The notes under the pieces were generated by a model. That model ran no database searches. It had not been told where the DNA came from and saw only the letters and a list, made by a program, of their open reading frames with translations. This document shows positions 40,472 through 48,639 of a stretch of 64,000 nucleotides of DNA, in pieces (positions within the stretch are counted from its first letter, which is position 1; every line of letters starts with the position of its first letter). The stretch covers positions 156,086 to 220,085 of the forward strand of contig CABZJY010000001.1 in assembly GCA_902526175.1 (NCBI GenBank), written 5' to 3'. The stretch comes from an uncultured Alphaproteobacteria bacterium. GTDB taxonomy: Bacteria; Pseudomonadota; Alphaproteobacteria; Methylaequorales; Methylaequoraceae. The position numbers were made by a program, and so were the translations under genes.

Positions 40472-41710
40472 ATGCATTATAAAGAAAAAAATATAAAAGC
40501 AACTAAAGCTGAGAAAATATTAAGTAAATATGCTTTTCCAATAAAAAAAAAGGAAACAATAAATGTTAAAGATTCTGCTAACAGAATTTTAGCTGAAAAT
40601 ATTGTTTCAAAATTTGATATTCCAAAATTTGATAATGCAGCAGTTGACGGGTATGCGTTTAATATCAAAGATGTTAAAGCGAATATAAGAAAATTTGAAT
40701 TAGTAGGTTCATCAAAACCTGGAAAACCTTACAATGGAAAAATTAAACCGGGTCAAGCTATAAAAATTTTTACTGGTGCATTAATATTACCAAAGTTTAA
40801 AAATATTATAAACGTAGTTGTGATGAAAGAGTTTTGTATAGAGTCGGACAATACAGTGATTCCTTCTGGTGAATTTATATTAGGACAAAATATACGCAAA
40901 AAAGGTGAGGATATTAAAAAAGGTAAAATAATTATTAAAATGAGAAGAAAAATAAGGATAGTCGATCTTGGATTTTTATCTTCAATAGGTCTAGAAAAGG
41001 TTAAGGTTTTTAAAAAATTAAGTGTTGGAATTTTTTCAACAGGTGATGAAATTGTCACAAAGGCTACTGGTGACTTAAAAAATAAAATTTTTGACAGTAA
41101 CATGCTATCTTTATTTTCAATGCTTAAGAGATTAGGGTGTGAACCGAAAGATTTAGGAATCATTAAAGATAACTACAAAGACTCTAAAAGAAGTATATTG
41201 AAATCTTTAAAAATTTGCGATATTTTACTAACAACTGGCGGCATTTCATCCAGTGAAACTGATCAAATTAAAAGATTTATGTTGAAAAATGGTAATATTA
41301 AGTTTTCAAAAATTGCTATTAAACCAGGAAGACCATTCTCTTTTGCAACTATAAAAAACAAACCCTTATTAGGCCTTCCAGGTAACCCTGTTGCAGTAAT
41401 AGTTGTTTTCTTAATGTTTGTAGTGAATTTTATTCGTAAGATTTCTGGAGTTAAAAATCATAAAATCAACTTTAGTTTAATTCCCTCTTCATTTGAGTTT
41501 AAAAAAAAAAAAAATAGAAAAGAATGGATAAGAGGCTCTGAGTTTCAAAAAAATGGTAAATTATTTTTAAAAAAATTTCAAAATGAAGGTTCTGGAATAT
41601 TATCATCAATTTTTACAACAGAAGGAATAATTGAATTAGATGAAAAAACAGAATATATAAAAAAAGGAGATCTTTTAAAATTTTACAGATATGAGGATAT
41701 ATTAAATTGA
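40472..41710 (+). CDS. moeA: Molybdopterin molybdenumtransferase MoeA
   Basis: MoeA inserts molybdate into adenylated molybdopterin. The 412-residue product has NAAVDGYAFN near the N-terminus, the MPT-binding domain with FSTGDEIV, DSNMLSL and TTGGISSSETDQI, then IKPGRPFSFA and LPGNPVAVIVVF before the C-terminal beta domain. These are all hallmark MoeA motifs. A 14-A run at 41501-41514 lies inside the coding region. It overlaps moaD (TTGA junction). Confidence 0.95.
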   Translation: MHYKEKNIKATKAEKILSKYAFPIKKKETINVKDSANRILAENIVSKFDIPKFDNAAVDGYAFNIKDVKANIRKFELVGSSKPGKPYNGKIKPGQAIKIFTGALILPKFKNIINVVVMKEFCIESDNTVIPSGEFILGQNIRKKGEDIKKGKIIIKMRRKIRIVDLGFLSSIGLEKVKVFKKLSVGIFSTGDEIVTKATGDLKNKIFDSNMLSLFSMLKRLGCEPKDLGIIKDNYKDSKRSILKSLKICDILLTTGGISSSETDQIKRFMLKNGNIKFSKIAIKPGRPFSFATIKNKPLLGLPGNPVAVIVVFLMFVVNFIRKISGVKNHKINFSLIPSSFEFKKKKNRKEWIRGSEFQKNGKLFLKKFQNEGSGILSSIFTTEGIIELDEKTEYIKKGDLLKFYRYEDILN

Positions 41711-41955
41711 AAATAATTTACTTTGCTAATGTTAAAGAATTAATTGGAAAGGATAGTGAGTTTATAAAAATAGACAAACCGTTAAAAATTAGTGAGATTA
41801 TCGAAATCTTAGTTAATAGGAGTGAAAAACATAGAAAAGCATTTACTGTAATACCCAATCTGGCTTGTTCAATAAATTGTTGTTTTTCTGACTTTAATCA
41901 ACTTGTGAATGATAGTGACGAAATAGCTTTCTTTCCGCCGGTTACAGGAGGTTAG
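41707..41955 (+). CDS. moaD: Molybdopterin synthase sulfur-carrier subunit MoaD
   Basis: MoaD is the ubiquitin-like small subunit whose C-terminal thiocarboxylate donates sulfur to precursor Z. The 82-residue product ends in the required GG (PPVTGG) and begins IIYFANVKELIGKDSE, a MoaD-like first strand. The start is TTG 41707, overlapping the moeA stop by 4 nt. moaE follows immediately, with its ribosome-binding site inside the moaD 3' end. Confidence 0.93.
   Translation: MKIIYFANVKELIGKDSEFIKIDKPLKISEIIEILVNRSEKHRKAFTVIPNLACSINCCFSDFNQLVNDSDEIAFFPPVTGG
41947..41951 (+). promoter_or_regulatory. Strong ribosome-binding site for moaE
   Basis: GGAGG at 41947-41951 overlaps the last codons of moaD. 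It lies 5 nt before ATA 41957, 11 nt before ATC 41963 and 17 nt before ATT 41969. It is nearly 100 nt from the first in-frame GTG (42044). It therefore supports initiation at a near-cognate AUA codon. Confidence 0.6.
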
Positions 41956-41956
41956 A

Positions 41957-42409
41957 ATAAAAATCTTAATTCAAAAAAAAATAATTAACCTCTATAAGGA
42001 ATTAAAAAACTTTTCTAATTTAAATGGAGATTCTGGTGCAATTGTGGAATTTGTAGGAAAAGTTAGAAAAAATTCAAATTCAAGAATTCTTAAAGGAATG
42101 TTTATAGAATGCTACAAAAAAATGGCAGAAAGTCAAATTCAAATCATAGCAAATGATGCTATGAGAAAATGGAATTTAGACGATTACAAGATCATTCATA
42201 GGTACGGTAATTTAGATGTAGGTGATGTAATAGTAATAGTTATGGTATCAAGTCAACACAGAAAAGACGGATTAGAGGCAACTTCATACATAATAGACTG
42301 GCTGAAAATAAGATCTCCATTCTGGAAAAAAGAGATTTATAGTGATTCAGAAAAATGGGTAGAACAAAATAACAAAGATCTAAAAATAATAGGTAGATTT
42401 AGTCATTAA
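41957..42409 (+). CDS. moaE: Molybdopterin synthase catalytic subunit MoaE, probable ATA start
   Basis: MoaE with MoaD makes molybdopterin. Conserved parts are GAIVEFVGKVR, the central YGNLDVGDVIVIVMVSSQHR and DWLKIRSPFWKKEIY, which holds the lysines of the active site. The first ATG/GTG/TTG in frame is GTG 42044, inside the conserved GAIVEFVG strand. That would give a 121-residue truncation. The frame continues upstream to a stop at 41924 with no standard start; from ATA 41957 the product is 150 residues (family about 150) with KILIQKK as its first strand. It overlaps ilvE by 11 bp at the 3' end. Confidence 0.9.
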   Translation: MKILIQKKIINLYKELKNFSNLNGDSGAIVEFVGKVRKNSNSRILKGMFIECYKKMAESQIQIIANDAMRKWNLDDYKIIHRYGNLDVGDVIVIVMVSSQHRKDGLEATSYIIDWLKIRSPFWKKEIYSDSEKWVEQNNKDLKIIGRFSH

Positions 42410-43271
42410 CAATCTCACTAAATTTTTTCATAAGCCTTTTTGTCATATATCTTTGCTCAAAAATAATGTTGTCTATTCTTTTTACTGGAGTAATTTCAAC
42501 AGCAGTTCCGGTCAAAAATACTTCTTCACATCCTTTTATAAATGATGGTCTAAGAAATTTCTCGACTACTTTTATTTTAAGTTTTTTAGCAATTTTTATA
42601 ACTGTCTGTCTTGTTATTCCGTTAAGGAAGCAATCAGGTTTAGGTGTATATAGAACATTTTTTTTTACAAAAAAAATATTTGCCCCTGTCGCCTCAGCAA
42701 TATAACCTCTATAATCAAGCATAAGGGCATCATCAAAACCATTTGATTCAGCAGAATGTTTGCTTAACGAACAAATCATATATAGTCCCGCAGCTTTGCT
42801 ATGTACTGGAGCGCTTTTTGGAGAAGGTCTGACCCAATCTGAGATCGTCATTGATATTCCATCAAGTATTTTCTTTGGTGAGAAGTAGGAAGGCCATGTC
42901 CAAGCAGCTATTGCAATATGCACACTAGCTTTTAACGCAGAGATTGCCATTATTTCACTTCCTCTCCAAACAACTGGCCTTATATAACCATTTTCAACTT
43001 TCTGTTTCTTTTTAATTTTTTCTATACTTTCACAAATTTCTTTTTCAGAAAACTTGATTTTCATATCCAGAACCTTAGCTGAAAAGAATAGTCTATTAAC
43101 ATGTTCTTTAAGTTTAAAAATTTTTCCATTGTATACCCTTATCCCTTCAAAAACACAACTACCATAGTGTAAGCCATGATTTAAAATATGGGTATTAGCT
43201 TTTTCCCATTTTACTAGTTTTCCATTGACCCAAATATATCCAGGCCTTTTATCAAAAGGAATTATTTGCAT
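42399..43271 (-). CDS. ilvE: Branched-chain amino acid aminotransferase
   Basis: IlvE transaminates leucine, isoleucine and valine with 2-oxoglutarate (fold-type IV PLP enzyme). The 290-residue product has HILNHGLHYGSCVFEGIRVY, RPVVWRG, the PLP lysine in HSKAAGLYMICSL, DDALMLDYRGYIAEATGANIFF and LTGTAVEITPV. Length is normal (about 290-310). It is a single gene, convergent with moaE and divergent from the response regulator across 82 bp. Confidence 0.93.
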   Translation of the reverse strand: MQIIPFDKRPGYIWVNGKLVKWEKANTHILNHGLHYGSCVFEGIRVYNGKIFKLKEHVNRLFFSAKVLDMKIKFSEKEICESIEKIKKKQKVENGYIRPVVWRGSEIMAISALKASVHIAIAAWTWPSYFSPKKILDGISMTISDWVRPSPKSAPVHSKAAGLYMICSLSKHSAESNGFDDALMLDYRGYIAEATGANIFFVKKNVLYTPKPDCFLNGITRQTVIKIAKKLKIKVVEKFLRPSFIKGCEEVFLTGTAVEITPVKRIDNIIFEQRYMTKRLMKKFSEIVND

Positions 43272-43353
43272 GTTACTATTTTTTAATTTAGATTTTATTA
43301 TTTGTCATTAATAATTTATTTTATTTTTAAAGAATATAAAATTTGTTTTAAAT

Positions 43354-44046
43354 ATGCAAAAGACTAACATACCTCATATACTTTTTATAGATGATGATAA
43401 TAAAATAAGATCACTTGTCTCGAAATTCTTAAAAGAGAAGAAATTTTATGTATCTCTGTCTAATAATACAGCGAATGCCAAAAAACTTTTAAATTTCTAT
43501 AATTTTGATTTGATTCTTCTTGATATAATGATGCCAAAAGAAGATGGAGTCTCATTTTTAAAATCCTTTCGAAGAATTAATACCAATACACCTGTTTTAA
43601 TGCTTACAGCTATGAAAGAAATTGATAGTAAAATTAATTCATTTGGTACAGGATGTGATGACTATTTAACAAAACCTTTTGAGCCTCAAGAACTCATTCT
43701 CAGGATTAACAAGCTTCTTAATCCGAGAGTAAATAATACTTTAAACAAAAAGATTGTATTTGGAAATTATGAATACAATTTAGATTTCCAAGAGCTACGT
43801 AAAAATAAAGAATTAATTAAACTTACTTCTATTGAAAATGAAATAATGTGTCTTTTTTGCTCAAATATAAATATGGTATTATCAAGGGATTTTCTTGCAA
43901 AAAATTTAGATGTTAAAATTAATTCTAGATCCATAGATGTAGTAATAACAAGATTAAGAAAAAAGATTATAAATGAGGATAGAAGTTCTTTTCTTAGAAC
44001 CATCAGAGGTTCAGGTTATATGCTTAAAAGTGATTATGAAAATTAA
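43354..44046 (+). CDS. OmpR-family response regulator
   Basis: A 230-residue two-component regulator with an N-terminal receiver domain (acidic FIDDDN, phospho-acceptor Asp57 in LLDIMMP, Lys107 in DYLTKPF) and a C-terminal winged-helix DNA-binding domain (about 130-228) ending FLRTIRGSGYMLKSDYEN. The OmpR/PhoB architecture plus the linked kinase suggests an OmpR/EnvZ-type pair. The signal and regulon cannot be read from the sequence. It overlaps the kinase gene by 11 nt. Confidence 0.93.
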   Translation: MQKTNIPHILFIDDDNKIRSLVSKFLKEKKFYVSLSNNTANAKKLLNFYNFDLILLDIMMPKEDGVSFLKSFRRINTNTPVLMLTAMKEIDSKINSFGTGCDDYLTKPFEPQELILRINKLLNPRVNNTLNKKIVFGNYEYNLDFQELRKNKELIKLTSIENEIMCLFCSNINMVLSRDFLAKNLDVKINSRSIDVVITRLRKKIINEDRSSFLRTIRGSGYMLKSDYEN

Positions 44047-45331
44047 ATTGAAAGAATTTCTTCCAAAAAAGATTTTACCCAGATTATTGCTAATCTTTTT
44101 TATTCCACTTTTATTAACTCAGGTTCTAGCTATTTATTTTTTTTATGAAAAGCATTGGGAAAAAATTACAACACGATTTTCAAATATTGCTAGTAATAAT
44201 ATCACCTTGATTACAAAAGATTATATCGATAATGGATTTGAGTCTGCTGATAATTTATCAAGAAAACTTAATTTGCAATTAAAGCTTATAGAACATAATG
44301 AAAAAATATCCCCTATAAGTCTAGAACAACCTGTACCTGAAAAAATCATTAGAACGCTAAAAAGTAGATTGAATAATAATTTTAATATTTATTTATTAGA
44401 AGATTACATCCACATAATAGTCCCAATAAATAATAAAAAGTTAAAATTTATTTTCCCAAAAAAATATTTAATTAGCGAAACTCCGGTAATCTTTTTTTTA
44501 TGGATCATTCTTTCATCACTAGTTTTATCATTAGCGGCATTCTTATTCTTAAGGATACAGGTAAGAGCGATCACAAGGTTATCAAATTTTTCAAATTCCT
44601 ATGGTTTAATTAAAGGTTTTAAATCTGAAGGAGCAACTGAAATCCGAATGGCTGGTAATGCTGTAATACGAATGAAAAGAAAAATTAAAAATGAATTAAA
44701 TAATAAAATTCAATTTTTAGCAGGAATATCTCATGATCTTGGAACTTTGGTTACTAGAATTATTCTTCAATTAGAAATTGCCAAAAAACCCTCAGATGTT
44801 AAAAGGATAAAAAATGACGTAAATTCTATTCAGAATCTTTTAAATGAATACCTTATTTTTTCAAAAAAAACTTACTTTGAAGAAAAAAATACTAAATTGG
44901 ATGTTAATAAAACTCTGTCAGTTATTTTAAATGAAATTAAAACGCAATATAAAAAAAAAAACATAACATTAAAATGTACAAAAAATCTCACAGTGTATTT
45001 AAATTTAAATAATGTTAATAGAGTTTTTTCTAATCTTGTAAATAATGCGTGCCAATATTCAAACAAGATTAACATAAATGCAAAAAAGGAAGATAATAAT
45101 TTTATTCTTTCTGTTGATGATAATGGTCCAGGAGTACCAAAAGAAATTAGAAAAAAAATATTTAAACCTTTTTTCAAAGAAGATAAATCAAGAAACTTGA
45201 ATAAAACAAGTGCTGGATTGGGTTTAAGTATAGTTAAGGACATAATGAAACAAACAGGAGGAACAATATATGTTGAGGATTCTGAATTAGGTGGTGCACG
45301 AGTAGTCACGATTTGGCCAAACACTAACTAA
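44036..45331 (+). CDS. Sensor histidine kinase (EnvZ-like) with atypical H-box
   Basis: A 431-residue membrane sensor kinase. It has a helix at about 14-37, a small periplasmic domain (about 38-149), a second helix (150-172), HAMP (about 173-225), the H-box around His233, and an HATPase with NLVNNACQYS, DDNGPGVP and AGLGLSIVKDIM. The start ATG 44036 overlaps the regulator; the frame extends upstream to 43973 without conserved sequence. The H-box reads HDLGTLVTR, where EnvZ-type kinases have HDLRTPLTR: Arg to Gly and Pro to Leu. It overlaps convergent proC by 8 bp. Confidence 0.92.
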   Translation: MKIKLKEFLPKKILPRLLLIFFIPLLLTQVLAIYFFYEKHWEKITTRFSNIASNNITLITKDYIDNGFESADNLSRKLNLQLKLIEHNEKISPISLEQPVPEKIIRTLKSRLNNNFNIYLLEDYIHIIVPINNKKLKFIFPKKYLISETPVIFFLWIILSSLVLSLAAFLFLRIQVRAITRLSNFSNSYGLIKGFKSEGATEIRMAGNAVIRMKRKIKNELNNKIQFLAGISHDLGTLVTRIILQLEIAKKPSDVKRIKNDVNSIQNLLNEYLIFSKKTYFEEKNTKLDVNKTLSVILNEIKTQYKKKNITLKCTKNLTVYLNLNNVNRVFSNLVNNACQYSNKININAKKEDNNFILSVDDNGPGVPKEIRKKIFKPFFKEDKSRNLNKTSAGLGLSIVKDIMKQTGGTIYVEDSELGGARVVTIWPNTN

Positions 45332-46136
45332 GTTTTTTTCCCATAGATTCTGATTTTTTTGTTGCCTTTAATATTGCATTATTAAATAGATTCAATAGTG
45401 CATTATTTTTTTTTAAAATGTTAAGTGCCTCTTCAGTTGTGCCACCCTTACTAGCGACAAGCGAAATATATTTATCAAAACTCAAATTTTTTGTTTCTAA
45501 ATATCTCAATGTTCCCTCTAAATTCTTAATAATTAAAGACTTAGAATCTTTTACATAAAAATTTCTTTTAATAATCACTTGATGCATAACATTAATGAAT
45601 AAAAAGAAATAAGCTGGAGCTCCTCCATAAAATGCTGTAAAAAAATCTAGATCAGATTCTTTCTTCAACCATATCATTCTCCCTAGAGGTTTTATAATTT
45701 GTTCAACTGATTTTTTTTCTTTACTTACTTTTTTATTTATAAACAAACCATTAACACCCATTCCGATTCCTGAAAAAATATTTGGCATTACTCTAAATAT
45801 TACATTATTCGTATTAAATAATTTTTTTAATTTTTCAATTTTCACGCCTGCCATAAAAGAGATTATTATTTGATTGCTCAAAACAAATTTAGAAAGATGA
45901 TTTCCAACTTCTTCTATATTTTTTGGTTTAACGCACAATATAATAAATTCGAAATCAAATACTGTTGGATTATTAAGATCAATTAGTTTTATTTTTTTTT
46001 TCTTAAGTTTATTTAATATTTTTGAACTTTTTTCTGCAACAGTTAAGTCAAAGTTATTCTTCCAAACACCTAAAAGATTTATTCCCAAATTACCGCAACC
46101 AACCAATAAAATTTTTTTTTTTTTAAGCTTCACCAA
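45324..46136 (-). CDS. proC: Pyrroline-5-carboxylate reductase
   Basis: ProC makes proline from pyrroline-5-carboxylate with NAD(P)H. The 270-residue product has the Rossmann loop VGCGNLGINLLG, ILCVKPKNIEEV, IISFMAGVKIEKL, RVMPN, and the C-terminal helix bundle with SKGGTTEEALNIL. The start is TTG 46136 or GTG 46133, overlapping the YbjN gene. The first codons contain a 13-A run (46112-46124 as T on the + strand), so the N-terminus is sensitive to slippage or sequencing error. Confidence 0.93.
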   Translation of the reverse strand: MVKLKKKKILLVGCGNLGINLLGVWKNNFDLTVAEKSSKILNKLKKKKIKLIDLNNPTVFDFEFIILCVKPKNIEEVGNHLSKFVLSNQIIISFMAGVKIEKLKKLFNTNNVIFRVMPNIFSGIGMGVNGLFINKKVSKEKKSVEQIIKPLGRMIWLKKESDLDFFTAFYGGAPAYFFLFINVMHQVIIKRNFYVKDSKSLIIKNLEGTLRYLETKNLSFDKYISLVASKGGTTEEALNILKKNNALLNLFNNAILKATKKSESMGKKLS

Positions 46137-46626
46137 CTGTTTCCAATAAAGCGCTTTTTAATGCAAATACAGGGTCATTTTGTTTTTGCAAATATATTTG
46201 AAATGCCGGGTAGTATTTATCACACTCGTTGGCGATTAAATCAAAAAATTCTTCAACTTGCTCAGTATTAAATTTTACACCGCCTCTTAGTAACACATTA
46301 TGCCTAAAGTAAATACAAGATTTCTCTGTAGAAAAACCGAAATACCCAAGTTTAATTTTTTCATTAACTATTGAGATCATTCTTTGAATTCCAATTATCA
46401 TTTCTTCTGGAATAGATATACTAAGATCATTATTAATTTGAACCAGATTTGAATTTTTTATCCAACTGAAGGACATTTCATAATTATTCCAAATACCACT
46501 GTAACTTAAAAAAATTTCGTCTTTATTTTTTCTTAAGAACTCAAGACCATAAGCAAATAGAATTTCTTCAACTTCGTCAATTGGATTGAAAAACTTATCA
46601 AAACAATTTTTACTATCTGATTCCAT
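46123..46626 (-). CDS. YbjN-domain protein
   Basis: A 167-residue acidic protein resembling the YbjN family found immediately upstream of proC in many Alphaproteobacteria. Readable features are NPIDEVEEILFAYGLEFLRKNKDEIFLSYSG at the start and YFRHNVLLRGGVKFNTEQVEEFFDLI in the second half. YbjN proteins look like chaperone-type folds; a biochemical role is not established. It overlaps proC by about 14 nt and is the first gene of that pair. Confidence 0.82.
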   Translation of the reverse strand: MESDSKNCFDKFFNPIDEVEEILFAYGLEFLRKNKDEIFLSYSGIWNNYEMSFSWIKNSNLVQINNDLSISIPEEMIIGIQRMISIVNEKIKLGYFGFSTEKSCIYFRHNVLLRGGVKFNTEQVEEFFDLIANECDKYYPAFQIYLQKQNDPVFALKSALLETVGEA

Positions 46627-46703
46627 GTAAATATATTAAACTATATTAGTGTTTAATCAAGAATTAGTATATAAAAGATTGATCTTATACTACATGTAGA
46701 TAA

Positions 46704-46889
46704 ATGGGTTTTCTTGCTATAATTTTGTTATTAATCTATGTAATATTTTTTTGGATCTGGTTGTTTTTTTTTCATAAATCTCTTGTAGAAAAGAAAGAAT
46801 CAAAAGAAAAAATTTGTATTATCTATGTTTCTTTTTTTCTGTTATTTACATATACTATAAGCTTTATTGTACTTGAAATCCCAAATTAA
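46704..46889 (+). CDS. Small two-helix membrane protein, unknown
   Basis: A 61-residue ORF with two hydrophobic segments (about residues 3-24 and 38-57) separated by a charged loop (VEKKESKEK). I do not recognise it. It fills most of the gap between divergent ybjN and hldD and ends 8 nt before hldD, which fits a small leading gene of that operon. The ribosome-binding site is weak. It may be real, but a chance AT-rich ORF cannot be excluded. Confidence 0.45.
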   Translation: MGFLAIILLLIYVIFFWIWLFFFHKSLVEKKESKEKICIIYVSFFLLFTYTISFIVLEIPN

Positions 46890-46897
46890 ATTGTGAA

Positions 46898-47857
46898 ATG
46901 ATAATTATTACTGGTGGTGCAGGCTTTATAGGATCTAATCTTGCGAGACACCTTGAAGCACAAGAAAAAATTTATATTTCCGATTGGATTGAGAATAAAG
47001 AAAAAAATATTTCAGCTACATTAAAAAGAAATGTTTTTAAACCAGAAAAACTCTATGATTTTTTAAATTTAAATTTATCAAAAATTAAGATAATCATCCA
47101 TTTTGGTGCAATTACTTCTACTACTGAAACTAATGCAAAAAAAATTATTAAAAATAATTTAGAGCTTTCTAAATTTCTTTGGGACTGGTGCACAAAAAAT
47201 AAAACAAGATTTATATATGCGTCATCCGCGGCCACATACGGAAATGGAGAACATGGATTTAAAGACGCAGATTCTCTGATGTATCTAAATAAACTCAAAC
47301 CATTAAACCTATATGGTTGGTCAAAACATCTATTTGATCATTACGTCTTAAGTAACTGTAAAAATAAGTGTCCTCCACAATGGGTTGGATTAAAGTTTTT
47401 TAATGTATATGGTCCTCATGAATTTCATAAAGGAGAAATGCGAAGTATAGTTTGCAAATTATATGAAAAAATCTCAAGTGGTGAACAAGTTAACTTATTT
47501 AAATCACATAATGTAAATTACCCAGACGGTGGTCAATTACGAGATTTTATTTATGTTAAAGATATAATTAAAATTATTGAGTGGTTTTTAGATAATCCAA
47601 AAAAAAATGGTATTTTTAACTTAGGAAGTGGTAATGCAAGAAGCTTTGAAGAAGTTGCAAATCAGGTTTATCAAAATTGTAATATTGAAAAGAGCATAAA
47701 ATACATACCTACACCAAAAAAGATAAGGGACCAATACCAATATTTTACTGAAGCGAGCATAAAAAAACTAAGATTTGAGGGCTATAAGAAGCCTTTTTAT
47801 AACCTTGAAGACGGTATTAAAGATTATATACAAAATTTTTTATTAAAAATTAAATGA
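46898..47857 (+). CDS. hldD: ADP-L-glycero-D-manno-heptose 6-epimerase
   Basis: HldD (RfaD) makes ADP-L-glycero-D-manno-heptose for the LPS inner core. The 319-residue SDR-epimerase has ITGGAGFIGSNLARHLE, IIHFGAITSTTETN, ASSAATYGNGEHGF, the YGWSKHLFD catalytic Tyr-x-x-x-Lys, KFFNVYGPHEFHKGEMRS and GGQLRDFIYVKD, which together are distinctive of HldD. It indicates a heptose-containing LPS core. lgt overlaps its end by 4 nt. Confidence 0.94.
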   Translation: MIIITGGAGFIGSNLARHLEAQEKIYISDWIENKEKNISATLKRNVFKPEKLYDFLNLNLSKIKIIIHFGAITSTTETNAKKIIKNNLELSKFLWDWCTKNKTRFIYASSAATYGNGEHGFKDADSLMYLNKLKPLNLYGWSKHLFDHYVLSNCKNKCPPQWVGLKFFNVYGPHEFHKGEMRSIVCKLYEKISSGEQVNLFKSHNVNYPDGGQLRDFIYVKDIIKIIEWFLDNPKKNGIFNLGSGNARSFEEVANQVYQNCNIEKSIKYIPTPKKIRDQYQYFTEASIKKLRFEGYKKPFYNLEDGIKDYIQNFLLKIK

Positions 47858-48639
47858 TTTTTATCCATAATCTAAATCCTGTTGCATTTGAAATTTTTAG
47901 TATAAAAATATACTGGTATTCATTAGCATATATTTTTGGATTCTTTTTGGGATCCTTTTATGCAAAAAGATTGGTCAATAGAATTCAGTGTACTTTTAAA
48001 TCTCAAATGATTGATGATTTTCTTACTTATGCAATTGTTTCAGTGATAATTGGGGGAAGACTAGGATATGTAGTTTTTTATAATTTTAATTTTTTTCTTA
48101 ATAATCCTTTTGAAATTATCAAAATTTGGAATGGCGGAATGTCTTTTCATGGTGGCTTTCTTGGTGTTGTTCTAGCAATGTTGATTTTTTCAAGAATAAA
48201 AAAAATTCTTTTTTTTGATTTAGCTAATATCGTTGCTGCTTGCGTTCCAATTGGACTTTTTTTGGGAAGAATAGCTAATTTTGTAAATGGAGAACTATAT
48301 GGTACACCAACAAATGGAGAATGGGGGGTGATATTTAATGAGGACTCTATTCCAAGGCATCCAAGTCAAATCTATGAAGCTATTTTTGAAGGATTATTAA
48401 TTTTTTTAGTTCTAAAATTTTTCTTAACTAAAAAATACTTCTTTGTTTATAATACTTGTGCTATTTTTCTGATTTTGTATGGATCATTTAGATTTATAAT
48501 TGAATTCTTTCGTGAGCCTGACTCTCATATAGGTTACATTCTAGAGTTATTATCTGTTGGACAGATATTGTGTTTACCAATGATTTTTTTAGGTTTTTAT
48601 TTCTTAAAAAGAGAAAATGATGATACCACGAGAACTTAA
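47854..48639 (+). CDS. lgt: Prolipoprotein diacylglyceryl transferase
   Basis: Lgt adds diacylglycerol from phosphatidylglycerol to the lipobox cysteine of prolipoproteins in the inner membrane. The 261-residue, seven-helix protein has GGRLGYVVFYN, GGMSFHGGFLGV and the signature GRIANFVNGELYG, then HPSQIYEA and FIIEFFREPD. Substrates in this window include BamD and MlaA. The lgt-midA-pgeF order is typical for Alphaproteobacteria. Confidence 0.96.
   Translation: MIFIHNLNPVAFEIFSIKIYWYSLAYIFGFFLGSFYAKRLVNRIQCTFKSQMIDDFLTYAIVSVIIGGRLGYVVFYNFNFFLNNPFEIIKIWNGGMSFHGGFLGVVLAMLIFSRIKKILFFDLANIVAACVPIGLFLGRIANFVNGELYGTPTNGEWGVIFNEDSIPRHPSQIYEAIFEGLLIFLVLKFFLTKKYFFVYNTCAIFLILYGSFRFIIEFFREPDSHIGYILELLSVGQILCLPMIFLGFYFLKRENDDTTRT

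Noticed and set aside
42044..42046. GTG as the start of moaE
   Set aside because: It lies inside the conserved GAIVEFVG strand, giving a truncated protein with no ribosome-binding site.
46112..46124. Run of 13 T read as a terminator on the + strand
   Set aside because: It is the lysine-coding poly-A run at the start of proC and has no preceding hairpin.
46689..46698. Palindrome CTACATGTAG before the small membrane ORF, echoed near 21617
   Set aside because: Ten-base AT-rich palindromes are expected by chance and the second copy is only partial.
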